From Geodermatophilus sp. DSM 45219 (GTDB lineage: Bacteria > Actinomycetota > Actinomycetes > Mycobacteriales > Geodermatophilaceae): 64,000 nucleotides of DNA. The notes beneath the pieces are model-generated. The model searched no databases. It saw only the letters and a list, made by a program, of their open reading frames with translations, and was not told the DNA's origin. Positions 53,067 through 62,078 of the stretch are shown here, in pieces (the stretch's first letter is position 1; the number at the start of each line of letters is the position of its first letter). Where the stretch lies: the NCBI RefSeq assembly GCF_900104025.1, contig NZ_FNIQ01000007.1:1-64000 (forward strand), read 5' to 3'. The translations under genes were made by a program, and so were the position numbers.

Positions 53067-53813
53067 ATGACCGGGAGAGCCGCCGAACGCTTCGACGAGG
53101 CCCTCGCCGCCTCACCGCCGCACCTCGACAGCCCCGACCTGCTGCCCGCGCGGCTCGCGCGGGCCTGCGCCGCGGCGCTGGCCGTCGACGGCGCCGGGCT
53201 GAGCCTGCACGTCGGCCTGCTGCGGACCCCGATCGGCGCCAGCGACCCGCTGACCGCGCACGCCGAGCGCCTGCAGTTCACCGTCGGCGACGGGCCCTGC
53301 CTGCGGGCCAACGACGACGGCGAGCAGATCGACTTCTCGCTCGAGGACATCGCCCGCAACTGGCCGGAGCTGTGGGCCGCGCTGATCGACACGACGCCGT
53401 TCCAGGCGGTGCTCTCGATGCCGCTGCCCCCGCCGATGGGGCCGCTGGTGGTGCTCGACCTGTGGGTGCGCGACCCGGCGGCGCTGACCGTGCTGGACCG
53501 CGCCGACGCCCAGGAGGTCGCCCGCGCGACGACCGAGGAGCTGGCGCTCACGGTGACCGGCCCGGAGTTCCCCGACGACGGCAGCAACTGGCTCGACGGG
53601 CCCGACGCCCGCCGCCGGGCCACCGTCTGGCAGGCGATGGGTCTGGTCGGCGTCGCCTTCGGCCTCGACGCGGCCGACGCGATCGCCACGATGCGCGCCG
53701 CGGCGATCGCCGCGGGCCGGGTGCTGGACGACGTCGCCGAGGACATCGTGGCCGGCCGGCTCGTCCCGGCGGACCTGCGGGCGGCCCCGGGCCGCGAGGA
53801 CGACGCCGGGTGA
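53067..53813 (+). CDS. GAF-ANTAR regulator
   Basis: GAF-like domain (~30-165; LQFTVGDGPCLRANDDGEQIDF) and C-terminal ANTAR-like domain (~185-240; ARRRATVWQAMGLVGVAFGLDAADAIATMRAAAIAAGRVLDDVAEDIV). 248 aa; ATG start. The stop overlaps the GTG of the second TSUP permease (GTGA), so regulator and permease are coupled. Possible RNA antiterminator sensing a transported compound, by inference. Confidence 0.85.
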   Translation: MTGRAAERFDEALAASPPHLDSPDLLPARLARACAAALAVDGAGLSLHVGLLRTPIGASDPLTAHAERLQFTVGDGPCLRANDDGEQIDFSLEDIARNWPELWAALIDTTPFQAVLSMPLPPPMGPLVVLDLWVRDPAALTVLDRADAQEVARATTEELALTVTGPEFPDDGSNWLDGPDARRRATVWQAMGLVGVAFGLDAADAIATMRAAAIAAGRVLDDVAEDIVAGRLVPADLRAAPGREDDAG

Positions 53814-54577
53814 CCCTCCTGCAGTTCGCCCTCCTCGTGCTGGCCGGCATCGGCGGAGGGCTGATCGGCAGCATCGCGGGCCTGGCGTCGCTGGTGAGCT
53901 ACCCGGCGCTGCTCGCGGCCGGACTGCCCCCGGTGGCGGCCAACGTGACCAACACCGTGGCCCTGGTGCTCAACGGCGTCGGGGCGGTGAGCGCCTCGGG
54001 CCCGGAGCTGCGCGGGCAGGCCCGGCGGCTGCTGCCGCTGTCCTCCGCCGCGGTGCTCGGTGGCGCGGCCGGCGCGGCCCTGCTGCTGCTCACGCCCTCG
54101 GACGCCTTCGAGGCGATCGTGCCGTGGCTGATCGGCGGCGCCTCACTCGCGCTGCTCGTCCAGCGACCCCCGCGGGAGCTGGCCGCGGAGGGCGCCGCGG
54201 GGAACCCGGCGCACCGGGACCCGTGGTGGCTGCCGCTGGTCACCGTGGTCATCGCCGTCTACGGCGGCTACTTCGGCGCGGCGGCCGGCGTGATGATGCT
54301 CGCGGTCTTCCTGCTGTCCACCGGCGAGGGGCTGGCCCGGGGCAACGCGCTGCGCAACGTCGTGCTCGGCGTGGCCAACTCCACCGCAGCGGTGGGCTTC
54401 GTGGTGTTCGCGCCGGTCGCCTGGTCCGCGGCGCTGCCGCTGGCGGTCGGGCTGTTCCTGGGCGGGCGGCTGGGCCCGCGGGTGGTGCGCGTCGCGCCGC
54501 AGACGCTGCTGCGCCGGCTCATCGCCCTGGCCGGCCTGGGCCTCGCGGTGCACCTGGGCCTGCAGGCCCACGGCTGA
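53810..54577 (+). CDS. TSUP-family permease
   Basis: 255 aa, about eight helices. GGGLIGSIAGLASLVSYPALL and AVYGGYFGAAAGVMMLAVFL are the two family repeats. Overlaps the upstream ANTAR gene by 4 bases. Substrate unknown. Confidence 0.9.
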   Translation: MTLLQFALLVLAGIGGGLIGSIAGLASLVSYPALLAAGLPPVAANVTNTVALVLNGVGAVSASGPELRGQARRLLPLSSAAVLGGAAGAALLLLTPSDAFEAIVPWLIGGASLALLVQRPPRELAAEGAAGNPAHRDPWWLPLVTVVIAVYGGYFGAAAGVMMLAVFLLSTGEGLARGNALRNVVLGVANSTAAVGFVVFAPVAWSAALPLAVGLFLGGRLGPRVVRVAPQTLLRRLIALAGLGLAVHLGLQAHG

Positions 54578-54582
54578 GGAAG

Positions 54583-54635
54583 GGCCCCGTCCTCCGCACC
54601 CCTCGCAGGCTCGGGGCGGGACCCGGGACGGGGCC
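54583..54635 (+). repeat. family C stop-codon-anchored hairpin, copy C2
   Basis: Starts 6 bases after the TGA of the TSUP gene. Perfect 10-base outer stem GGCCCCGTCC (54583-54592) and GGACGGGGCC (54626-54635), with loop CACCCCTCGCAGGCTCGGGG. The clearest family member; terminator between convergent genes. Confidence 0.7.
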
Positions 54636-54644
54636 GCCCGCGGC

Positions 54645-55301
54645 TCAGCCGCTGACGTAGGCGGAGAGGAACAGCACGAACGCGCTGGCCAGCAGCAGCA
54701 GGCGGGCGGGGGTGAGGCCGTTGATCAGGTTGGCCGTCGCCTCGACCCAGGCGGGCCGGATGCCGGCCTCGCGCGCGCCGCGGCGCACCAGGCGCACCTC
54801 GTCGGCCAGCAGCGCACCGGCCGCGCCGAGCATGCCCAGCCCGACGGTGAGGAAGACCAGCGCCAGGCGCTCCCGGAAGGCCTCGGCGACCCCACCGAGC
54901 AGCAGCACGACGAGCAGGCCGGCGAGCACTCCGGCCACCGCACCGGCGACCGGCGCCCACGGGCCCATCCGGGTCAGCGGGAACGTGCCGCGGGCGCCGA
55001 TCCGGGGCCGGCGCGCCACCGGCACGGTGGGGTGCGGCCCCTCGGCGGTCGGCGCGGCCGCCGGGGCGCCACCGGGAGCCGGCGCACCAGAGGCGGCGAC
55101 GCCGGGAGCACCGGCACCGGGGGCGGCCGCCGCCGGAGCCGGCTGCTCGGCCGGCTGCGGCGGCGCCGGTGGGGTGGCCACCGGGATGGGCCCGGTCGCC
55201 GTGGGGGTGGCCGGCGCAGCGCCGGCGGCGGTCGCGCCCGCGGGCGGGGCCGCGGGCAGCTCGGTGGTCACGGGGGACGGGGTGCGTGGTTCCTCGGACA
55301 C
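54645..55301 (-). CDS. membrane protein with Ala/Pro-rich N-terminus
   Basis: 218 aa. Residues 1-90 are low-complexity Ala/Pro/Gly/Thr; then three hydrophobic helices (about 115-140, 148-168, 198-215). No domain recognised. The octamer tandem repeat lies 44 bases upstream. Confidence 0.7.
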   Translation of the reverse strand: MSEEPRTPSPVTTELPAAPPAGATAAGAAPATPTATGPIPVATPPAPPQPAEQPAPAAAAPGAGAPGVAASGAPAPGGAPAAAPTAEGPHPTVPVARRPRIGARGTFPLTRMGPWAPVAGAVAGVLAGLLVVLLLGGVAEAFRERLALVFLTVGLGMLGAAGALLADEVRLVRRGAREAGIRPAWVEATANLINGLTPARLLLLASAFVLFLSAYVSG

Positions 55302-55344
55302 GGGGACCCACGCTAGGCCGCCCCGCCGACACCGGCCGGGAGGG

Positions 55345-55400
55345 GTGTCCCCGTGTCCCCGTGTCGAGGTGTCGAGGTGTCGAGGTGTCGAGGTGTCGAC
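55345..55400. repeat. seven tandem 8-base units
   Basis: GTGTCCCC twice, GTGTCGAG four times, GTGTCGAC once, with no interruption. It lies between the divergent membrane protein gene (starts 55301) and sbnA (starts 55581). Slipped-strand changes in copy number could alter promoter spacing. Confidence 0.85.
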
Positions 55401-55580
55401 CTGGCGACGAGGGTCCCTGGTCCTGGGTCGTCCGGACTACACCACATGTCTGATGGAGACGAAACCTCCTCGTAACACAGACTCCTCTGCACCACACCGG
55501 TCGACGTCGCCCGGAGCTCCGACGACGCGGCCGGCCGGCTGGCCGAGCGTCCGCAGGGGCGCCACCCGAGGAGACCGCCC

Positions 55581-56657
55581 GTGACCGTCATCTCCGTCCC
55601 GCAGGCCTTCAACGAGGACGACCTGTACGTGGACCTGCGGTCGATCGTCGACGCCCCGCTGTACCTCAAGTGCGAGGGCTTCAACTTCGCCGGCTCGATC
55701 AAGCTCAAGGCGGCGGCCGAGATGGTCGAGGGCGCCGAGCGGGACGGCGTCCTGACCCCGGACTCGGTGCTCATCGAGTCCTCGTCGGGCAACCTCGGCG
55801 TCGCGCTCGCGATGATCGCGGCCAGCCGCGGCTACCGCTTCCTGTGCGTCACCGACCCGCGCTGCAACCTCTCCACCCGGCGGCTGATGGAGGCCCTGGG
55901 CAGCCAGGTGCACATCATCACCGAACCCGACCCGGTGGGCGGCTTCCTGGGCGCCCGGATCGACTACGTCGAGGCGATGTGCGCCTCCGACCCGCGCTTC
56001 GTCTGGCTCAACCAGTACCGCAACGAGGGCAACTGGCGGGCGCACCACAAGCGCACCGCACCGGCGATCGCCCGGGACTTCCCCGACCTCGACGTGCTCT
56101 TCGTCGGCGCCGGGACGACCGGGACCCTCATGGGCTGCGCGCGGTTCTTCGCCGAGTGGCACCGCCGGGTGCACGTCGTGGCCGTCGACTCGGTCGGCTC
56201 GGTGACCTTCGGCGGACCGCCGGCCCGGCGGATGATCCCGGGGCTGGGCAGCGGGGTGCGCCCGCCGCTGCTCGACGAGTCCTACGTCGACGAGGTCGAG
56301 CTGGTCGAGGAGGCCGACACGCTGCGCGCCTGCCACCGGCTGGCCCGCCGCGGGTTCCTGTTCGGCGGCTCCACCGGCACGGTGGTCAGCGGTGCGACCA
56401 GCTGGCTGGCCCGCCACGGCGACAGCGGCCTCACCGCCGTCGCGATCGCCCCGGACCTCGGCGAGCGCTACCTGGACACCGTCTACCAGACCAACTGGCT
56501 GGAGGACCTCTTCGGCAAGGGCGTGCTCGACCCGGTGCGGGCCGCCCACCCCTTCCCGGAGAGCCTGCCGCGGGCGGCCACGGCCACCACGACGGCGACC
56601 AGCACGGCGACCCCCGCCGACGTCGTGCCCCTGCCGCTGCCCCGGTCGGGGAGCTGA
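55581..56657 (+). CDS. sbnA: SbnA-type N-(2-amino-2-carboxyethyl)-L-glutamate synthase
   Basis: PLP enzyme of the cysteine synthase fold. In staphyloferrin B synthesis SbnA joins O-phosphoserine and glutamate to give ACEGA, the precursor of L-2,3-diaminopropionate. The PLP lysine is in NFAGSIKLKAAAEM and the phosphate loop is GAGTTGTLMG. The segment ESSSGNLGVALAM takes the place of the usual TSGNTG loop. 358 aa with a Thr-rich C-terminal tail. GTG start with GAGGAG upstream. Its partner sbnB closes the cluster. An iron-regulator (IdeR) box was not seen upstream. Confidence 0.92.
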   Translation: MTVISVPQAFNEDDLYVDLRSIVDAPLYLKCEGFNFAGSIKLKAAAEMVEGAERDGVLTPDSVLIESSSGNLGVALAMIAASRGYRFLCVTDPRCNLSTRRLMEALGSQVHIITEPDPVGGFLGARIDYVEAMCASDPRFVWLNQYRNEGNWRAHHKRTAPAIARDFPDLDVLFVGAGTTGTLMGCARFFAEWHRRVHVVAVDSVGSVTFGGPPARRMIPGLGSGVRPPLLDESYVDEVELVEEADTLRACHRLARRGFLFGGSTGTVVSGATSWLARHGDSGLTAVAIAPDLGERYLDTVYQTNWLEDLFGKGVLDPVRAAHPFPESLPRAATATTTATSTATPADVVPLPLPRSGS

Positions 56658-56658
56658 C

Positions 56659-59553
56659 GTGCTGGGACACCCCGTGGACATCGTCTCGGCCGGCGCGCTG
56701 GCCCCCGCGCCGGCCGCCGACCCGGTGCAGGACGGCTACGCCGCGCTGCTGGCCGAGGTCCTCGGCGTCGGGACGGTGGACCCCGGCGCGCACGTCTTCG
56801 ACGACCTGGGCGCGGACTCCATGGTCATGGCCCGGTTCTGCGCCCGCGTGCGCAAGCACCCGGACCTGCCCCCGGTGTCGATCAAGGACGTCTACCAGCA
56901 CCCCACCATCGCCGGTCTGGCCCGCGCGCTGGCCCCCGCGCCGGCCGCCGACCCGGTGCAGGACGGCTACGCCGCGCTGCTGGCCGAGGTCCTCGGCGTC
57001 GGGACGGTGGACCCCGGCGCGCACGTCTTCGACGACCTGGGCGCGGACTCCATGGTCATGGCCCGGTTCTGCGCCCGCGTGCGCAAGCACCCGGACCTGC
57101 CCCCGGTGTCGATCAAGGACGTCTACGCGAACCCGACGGTCCGCAGGCTGGCGACGGCGCTCGCGGCCGGGGCGGCGCCGGCCCCTGCCGCGGCGACGTC
57201 CCCCCGGCCGGCCGAGGTGGCCCACCGGGCCACCACCCCGGAGTACGTCCTGACCGGAGCGCTGCAGTTCGTGCTCTTCGTCGGGTACTCCTACCTCAAC
57301 GCACTGGTGTTCGTGTGGAGCTACGGCTGGATCACCGCTCGCGGTGACCTGGTCGACCACTACCTGCGGTCGGTGGTGGCCGCAGGCGTCACCTTCGTGG
57401 TCCTGTGCACCCTGCCGATCCTGGCCAAGTGGGTGCTCCTCGGCCGGTGGACACCCCGGCAGATCCCCGTGTGGAGCCTGGGCTACGTCCGCTTCTGGCT
57501 GGTCAAGACCCTGACCATGGCCAACCCGCTGGTCCTCTTCGCCGGCTCGCCCCTCTACAACCTCTACCTCCGGGCGATGGGCGCGAAGGTCGGGCGCGGC
57601 GCCGTCGTCTTCACCCGGCACGCGCCGGTGTGCACCGACCTGATCACCATCGGTGAGGGCACCGTCGTCCGCAAGGACTCCTACCTCAACGGCTACCGGG
57701 CCCACGCCGGCTGGATCCAGACCGGCCCGGTCACCATCGGGAAGAACGCGTTCGTCGGCGACAAGGCAGTGCTCGACATCGGGACCTCGGTGGGTGACGG
57801 AGCACAGCTCGGCCACGCCTCCACGCTGCACGCCGGCCAGGCCGTCCCCGCGGGAGAGCGCTGGCACGGCTCCCCGGCCGAGCCGACCGGGTCGGACTAC
57901 CAGCGGATCGAACCCGCCCCCTGCAGCACCTGGCGACGGATCGGCTACAGCACCATGCAGCTGCTGACCGTGCTGCTCGTGTACCTGCCGGTGGGGTTCG
58001 GCGGCATCGTCCTGCTGCTGGACGTCGTCCCGCAGCTGGCTGTCCTGCTGGAACCGGGCCCGGCGGCCCTGACGACGGCGGCGTTCTACCAGTTCGCGGT
58101 GATCCTGTCGCTGGTCCTCTTCTTCGGCGGCATCCTCGTCCGCTTCCTGTTCGTCGTGGCCGTCTCCCGGGTGCTCGCACTGGCCCTCCGGCCGGACAAG
58201 GTGTACCCCCTGTACGGCTTCCACTACTCGATCCACCGGACGATCGCGCACTACAGCAACAGCAAGTTCTTCCAGATCCTCACCGGCGACAGCTCCTACA
58301 TCGTCGGCTACCTGAGCAGCATCGGGTACAAGCTCAAGCCGGTCGTGCAGACCGGGTCGAACTTCGGCATGGAGGTCAAGCAGGAGGCCCCCACCCTGAC
58401 CTCGATCGGCCGGGGCACGGTCGTCGCCAGTGGGCTGTCGGCGCTCAACGCCACCTACTCGAGCACGTCGTTCACGCTCTCCCGGGCCGCCATCGGGGCG
58501 AACAGCTTCCTCGGCAACGACATCGTCTACCCCCCCGAGAGCAGGACCGGCGAGAACGTCCTGCTGGCCACGAAGGTGCTGGTCCCCATCGACGGGGAGG
58601 TCCGGGAGAACGTCGGGCTCCTCGGGTCGCCCGCCTTCGAGATCCCGCGCACGGTGGACCGGGACAGCACGTTCATCCGGATGGCCCACGACGAGGCCTT
58701 CCCGCGCCGCCTGGCCGCCAAGAACCGGTACAACCTGCGCACCATCGGGCTGTACCTGACGGCGCGGTGGTTCTACTTCTTCCTCCTCTCCTTCGTCATC
58801 ACGACCGCGGTGGACTTCCTCGGGGAGCTGGGGGCGTGGGCGATCACGCTCGCCAGCCTGAGCATCCTGCTGATCAGCATCGTCTACTTCAGCGGCCTCG
58901 AGCGAGTCGCCACCCGGTTGCTCGACGTGCGGCCTCTGCACTGCTCGATCTACGAGATCGACTTCTGGCGGCGGGAACGCTTCTTCAAGTTCACCGCCCG
59001 GATGGGTGTGCACCGGCTCGCCGCCGGCACCCCGTTCGCGTCCCTGCTCTGGCGGATCGCGGGCCTGCGGCTCGGCAAGCGGCTGTTCGACGACGGCCAC
59101 CTCATGGCCGAGAAGACCCTCGTGACGATCGGCGACGACGTCACCCTCAACGCCGGCTCGTACATCCAGGTGCACACGCAGGAGGACTACGCCTTCAAGT
59201 CCGACGTGACCACGGTCGGCTCCGGCGTCACCTTCGGGGTCGGTGCCATGGCGCACTACGGCGTGGTCATCGGGGACGACGTCGTCGTGGAGGCCGACTC
59301 CTTCGTCATGAAGGGCGAGGAGGTCCCGCCCGGTGCCCGGTGGGGTGGGAACCCCGCCGTCGAACTGACCGGGCCTCCCCCACCCCTCCCCGCACCGGTC
59401 CCGCGCCCGCGCGAGCGCGACGAGCTCACCACCCAGTCCGAGGAGGACCCCATGGACCTGTTCCGGATGGGCGACGGGGCCCCGGTCATCCCGGTCCCGC
59501 GCCGGAGCGGCCGGCACCGTGCGACCCAGCGCCACCTGGCGGGGTCCCGGTGA
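56659..59553 (+). CDS. tandem carrier protein fused to Pls-type membrane condensation module
   Basis: 964 aa. Two peptidyl carrier domains (attachment Ser 54 and Ser 131 in LGADSM) are followed by the layout of epsilon-poly-L-lysine synthetase (Pls) C-terminal halves: helix pair (~195-265), left-handed beta-helix acyltransferase-like domain 1 (~310-407), helix pair (~430-504), domain 2 (~577-667), helix pair (~700-750), domain 3 (~804-904). In Pls these membrane domains join side-chain amines to make a homopolymer. The adenylation domain is absent here and is on the next gene. GTG at 56659 with GGGGAG upstream; one base after the sbnA stop. Confidence 0.9.
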   Translation: MLGHPVDIVSAGALAPAPAADPVQDGYAALLAEVLGVGTVDPGAHVFDDLGADSMVMARFCARVRKHPDLPPVSIKDVYQHPTIAGLARALAPAPAADPVQDGYAALLAEVLGVGTVDPGAHVFDDLGADSMVMARFCARVRKHPDLPPVSIKDVYANPTVRRLATALAAGAAPAPAAATSPRPAEVAHRATTPEYVLTGALQFVLFVGYSYLNALVFVWSYGWITARGDLVDHYLRSVVAAGVTFVVLCTLPILAKWVLLGRWTPRQIPVWSLGYVRFWLVKTLTMANPLVLFAGSPLYNLYLRAMGAKVGRGAVVFTRHAPVCTDLITIGEGTVVRKDSYLNGYRAHAGWIQTGPVTIGKNAFVGDKAVLDIGTSVGDGAQLGHASTLHAGQAVPAGERWHGSPAEPTGSDYQRIEPAPCSTWRRIGYSTMQLLTVLLVYLPVGFGGIVLLLDVVPQLAVLLEPGPAALTTAAFYQFAVILSLVLFFGGILVRFLFVVAVSRVLALALRPDKVYPLYGFHYSIHRTIAHYSNSKFFQILTGDSSYIVGYLSSIGYKLKPVVQTGSNFGMEVKQEAPTLTSIGRGTVVASGLSALNATYSSTSFTLSRAAIGANSFLGNDIVYPPESRTGENVLLATKVLVPIDGEVRENVGLLGSPAFEIPRTVDRDSTFIRMAHDEAFPRRLAAKNRYNLRTIGLYLTARWFYFFLLSFVITTAVDFLGELGAWAITLASLSILLISIVYFSGLERVATRLLDVRPLHCSIYEIDFWRRERFFKFTARMGVHRLAAGTPFASLLWRIAGLRLGKRLFDDGHLMAEKTLVTIGDDVTLNAGSYIQVHTQEDYAFKSDVTTVGSGVTFGVGAMAHYGVVIGDDVVVEADSFVMKGEEVPPGARWGGNPAVELTGPPPPLPAPVPRPRERDELTTQSEEDPMDLFRMGDGAPVIPVPRRSGRHRATQRHLAGSR
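56693..57126 (+). repeat. perfect tandem duplication of the carrier domain
   Basis: Bases 56693-56895 recur at 56924-57126 with no mismatch over 203 bases, period 231 (77 codons). Because even third-codon positions match, the duplication is recent or kept identical by gene conversion. Confidence 0.95.
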
Positions 59554-62078
59554 CCGCGCTCGACACGGCCACCGACGCCGGCCGCGCGTTCTGGGCCGGG
59601 GTGCTGACCGCCGGCGGCTCGACGGTCCTGCCCCGCTGGACGACCGCCCCGCTGCCCAGCGAGGCCGAGGTGGAGGTGGCCGTCCCCGACGCCGTCGGGG
59701 TGCGGCTGCACCGGGTGGCCGACGCCCTCGCCGTGCCGCTGGACTCCGTGCTGCTGGCCGCGCACGCCCGGGTGCTCGCCGCGCTGACCGGCGAGCGCGA
59801 CGTGGTCACCGGGTACGTCGCCGACGACGGGGACTCCCCGCTGCCGTGCCGGCTGACCGTCTCCGCCGGGTCGTGGCGTGAGCTGGTGCGCCGGACCGCG
59901 GCCCTGGAGGCCGGCATGCTGGCGCACCGGCACGAGCCCGTCGGCGCGCTGCGCGCCGAGCTGGGCGTCCCCGGCCCGGCGTTCGAGACCGTCCTGGACC
60001 CCACCGGTGCCGGCAGCGGCCTGGCCGCCGGCACGGTCCTCGAGGTGGCCCCGGTGCACTACGGCGGCCGGCTGGCCCTGCGGCTGCGGTACCGGACCGA
60101 CGTGCTGGACGCCGGCGCCGCGGCCCGCGTCGTCGGTTACCACCTCGCCGCGCTGGCGCAGCTGGGCGACGACCCGGACGCCGACCCGGGCCGGGCCCGC
60201 CTGCTGTCGGACGACGAGCGGCGGGCCCAGCTGGAGGACCTCGGCGGCCCGGTCCGCGAGCTGCCCGACCGCCGCGTGCACGAGCTGTTCGAGGAGCGCG
60301 CGGTCCGGCACCCCGACGCCGTCGCCGCCGTCCTCGGCGACCGGCAGCTGACCTACCGGGAGCTCAACGCCCGCGCCAACCGGATCGGGGCGGCGCTGCT
60401 CGCGCGCGGGCTGGCGCCGGAGACGGTGGTCGCGGTGGTCACCGAGCGGGACCTGGACTGGATGGCCTCGGTGCTGGGGATCTGGAAGGCGGGGCTGGCG
60501 TACCTGCCGCTCGAGCCGCACTTCCCCGCCGGGCGGATCGGCACCGCGCTCGCCCGCGCGGGCTGCCCGCTGGTCCTCACCGAGCCCGGCAGCACCGGCA
60601 CCCTCGACCGGGCCCTGGACGAGCTGCCGGAGGTCGAGCGGCTGCTGGTCGGCGACGCCCTCGCCGAGGGCCACCCCGACGGCGACCTCGGGGTGGCGGT
60701 CGGCGGCGACCAGCTCGCCTACGTGCTGTTCACCTCCGGCTCCACCGGCGAGCCCAAGGGCGTGATGTGCGAGCACGCCGGGATGCTCAACCACCTGCTC
60801 GCCAAGCTCGAGGACCTCGGCGTGCGGGAGGGTGACGTCGTCCCGCAGACCGGGCCGCAGTGCTTCGACATCTCGGTGTGGCAGCTGGTCGGCGCGCTGG
60901 TGGTCGGCGGGCGGACCCTGCTCGTCCCGCAGGAGGCCGTGCTCGACGTCGAGCGGTTCGTCGACACCCTGGTCGAGGGCCGGGCCGGCGTGCTGCAGGT
61001 GGTGCCGTCCTACCTCGACGTCGTGCTGGCCTACCTCGAGCAGCACCCGCGGGAGCTGCCGGACCTGCACCACGTCTGCCCGACCGGTGACCTGCTCAAG
61101 AAGGAGCTGGTGCAGCGCTGGTTCGCCGCGTTCCCGCAGATCCCGCTGGTGAACACCTACGGGCTGACCGAGACCTCCGACGACGCCGTCCACCTGGTCA
61201 TGACCGGCGTCCCCGCACACGACCGCGTGCCGCTGGGCCGGCCGATCCGCAACACGCACGTCGACGTGGTCGACGAGTCCGGCTCCCCCGTGCCGCTGGG
61301 CGCCCCCGGGCTGATCGTCTTCTCCGGGGTCTGCGTGGGCCGCGGCTACAGGGGCGACCCGGAGCGCACCGCCCGGGTGTTCCGCGACGACCCCAACCGG
61401 CCGGGGCAGCGGGTCTGCGTGACCGGTGACCACGGGCGGTGGCTGGCCGACGGGACGCTGGAGTTCCTCGGCCGGCGCGACGACCAGGTCAAGATCCGCG
61501 GTTTCCGCATCGAGATCGGCGAGGTCGAGGGTGCGCTGCTGCAGCTCCCCGGCGTGCGGGACGGCGCGGCGGTGGTGGCCGAGGGCGCCGACCGGACGCC
61601 GCACCTGGTGGCCTTCTACTCCGGTGCCGGGCCGATCGCCGACGGCGAGCTGCGCGAGCGGCTGGCCGCGTCCCTGCCCGACTACATGGTCCCGTCGGCC
61701 TGCCACTGGCGCGAGCGCCTGCCGCTGACGCCCAACGGCAAGGTCGACCGGACGACGCTGACCGCGCTCGCCGGGGAGCTCCTCGCCGGCAGCCAGGACC
61801 ACGACGCGCCCGCGACGCCGACCGAGCGCCGGCTGGCGGCCACCTGGTCGAGGGTGCTCGGCGTCCCCGAGGAGCAGATCGGCCGGCACGACTCCTTCGG
61901 CGCACTCGGCGGGAGCTCGCTGTCCGCGGTCAAGCTCCTGGTCGCTCTCGACCGCGCGGTGTCGTTCAAGGAGCTCGCGGCCACCCCCGACCTCGCCGCC
62001 CTCGCCGTGCTGCTCGACCGGCGCACCGGTTCCTCCCCCGTCCCCGCACCCCGAGCCCCGGAAGGCAGTGCCCGATGA
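59550..62078 (+). CDS. NRPS adenylation-carrier protein with truncated condensation half
   Basis: 842 aa. Residues ~1-215 match the C-terminal lobe of a condensation domain (VPLDSVLLAAHARVLAALTG) but lack the HHxxxDG half, so no condensation is expected. Adenylation domain ~235-735: core A3 LFTSGSTGEPKGV, A5 NTYGLTETS, A8 GRRDDQVKIRGFRIEIGEVE, A10 PNGKVDR. Carrier ~760-825 with Ser in LGGSSLS. By manual alignment to GrsA the specificity residues read D-I-W-Q-C-T-T-D-D-K, with two acidic residues (330, 331) as in diamino-acid-activating domains. GTG overlaps the upstream stop (GTGA). Confidence 0.92.
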   Translation: MTALDTATDAGRAFWAGVLTAGGSTVLPRWTTAPLPSEAEVEVAVPDAVGVRLHRVADALAVPLDSVLLAAHARVLAALTGERDVVTGYVADDGDSPLPCRLTVSAGSWRELVRRTAALEAGMLAHRHEPVGALRAELGVPGPAFETVLDPTGAGSGLAAGTVLEVAPVHYGGRLALRLRYRTDVLDAGAAARVVGYHLAALAQLGDDPDADPGRARLLSDDERRAQLEDLGGPVRELPDRRVHELFEERAVRHPDAVAAVLGDRQLTYRELNARANRIGAALLARGLAPETVVAVVTERDLDWMASVLGIWKAGLAYLPLEPHFPAGRIGTALARAGCPLVLTEPGSTGTLDRALDELPEVERLLVGDALAEGHPDGDLGVAVGGDQLAYVLFTSGSTGEPKGVMCEHAGMLNHLLAKLEDLGVREGDVVPQTGPQCFDISVWQLVGALVVGGRTLLVPQEAVLDVERFVDTLVEGRAGVLQVVPSYLDVVLAYLEQHPRELPDLHHVCPTGDLLKKELVQRWFAAFPQIPLVNTYGLTETSDDAVHLVMTGVPAHDRVPLGRPIRNTHVDVVDESGSPVPLGAPGLIVFSGVCVGRGYRGDPERTARVFRDDPNRPGQRVCVTGDHGRWLADGTLEFLGRRDDQVKIRGFRIEIGEVEGALLQLPGVRDGAAVVAEGADRTPHLVAFYSGAGPIADGELRERLAASLPDYMVPSACHWRERLPLTPNGKVDRTTLTALAGELLAGSQDHDAPATPTERRLAATWSRVLGVPEEQIGRHDSFGALGGSSLSAVKLLVALDRAVSFKELAATPDLAALAVLLDRRTGSSPVPAPRAPEGSAR

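Noticed and set aside
55401-55580. IdeR/DtxR iron box expected if the sbnA-sbnB cluster made a siderophore
   Set aside because: No such palindrome was seen before sbnA, and no siderophore (NIS) synthetase is in the window; siderophore product not supported, though not excluded.
56431-59535. 1034-residue minus-strand frame opposite the Pls-type gene
   Set aside because: Low-complexity Arg/Gly/Asp-rich translation without domains; shadow of the plus-strand gene.
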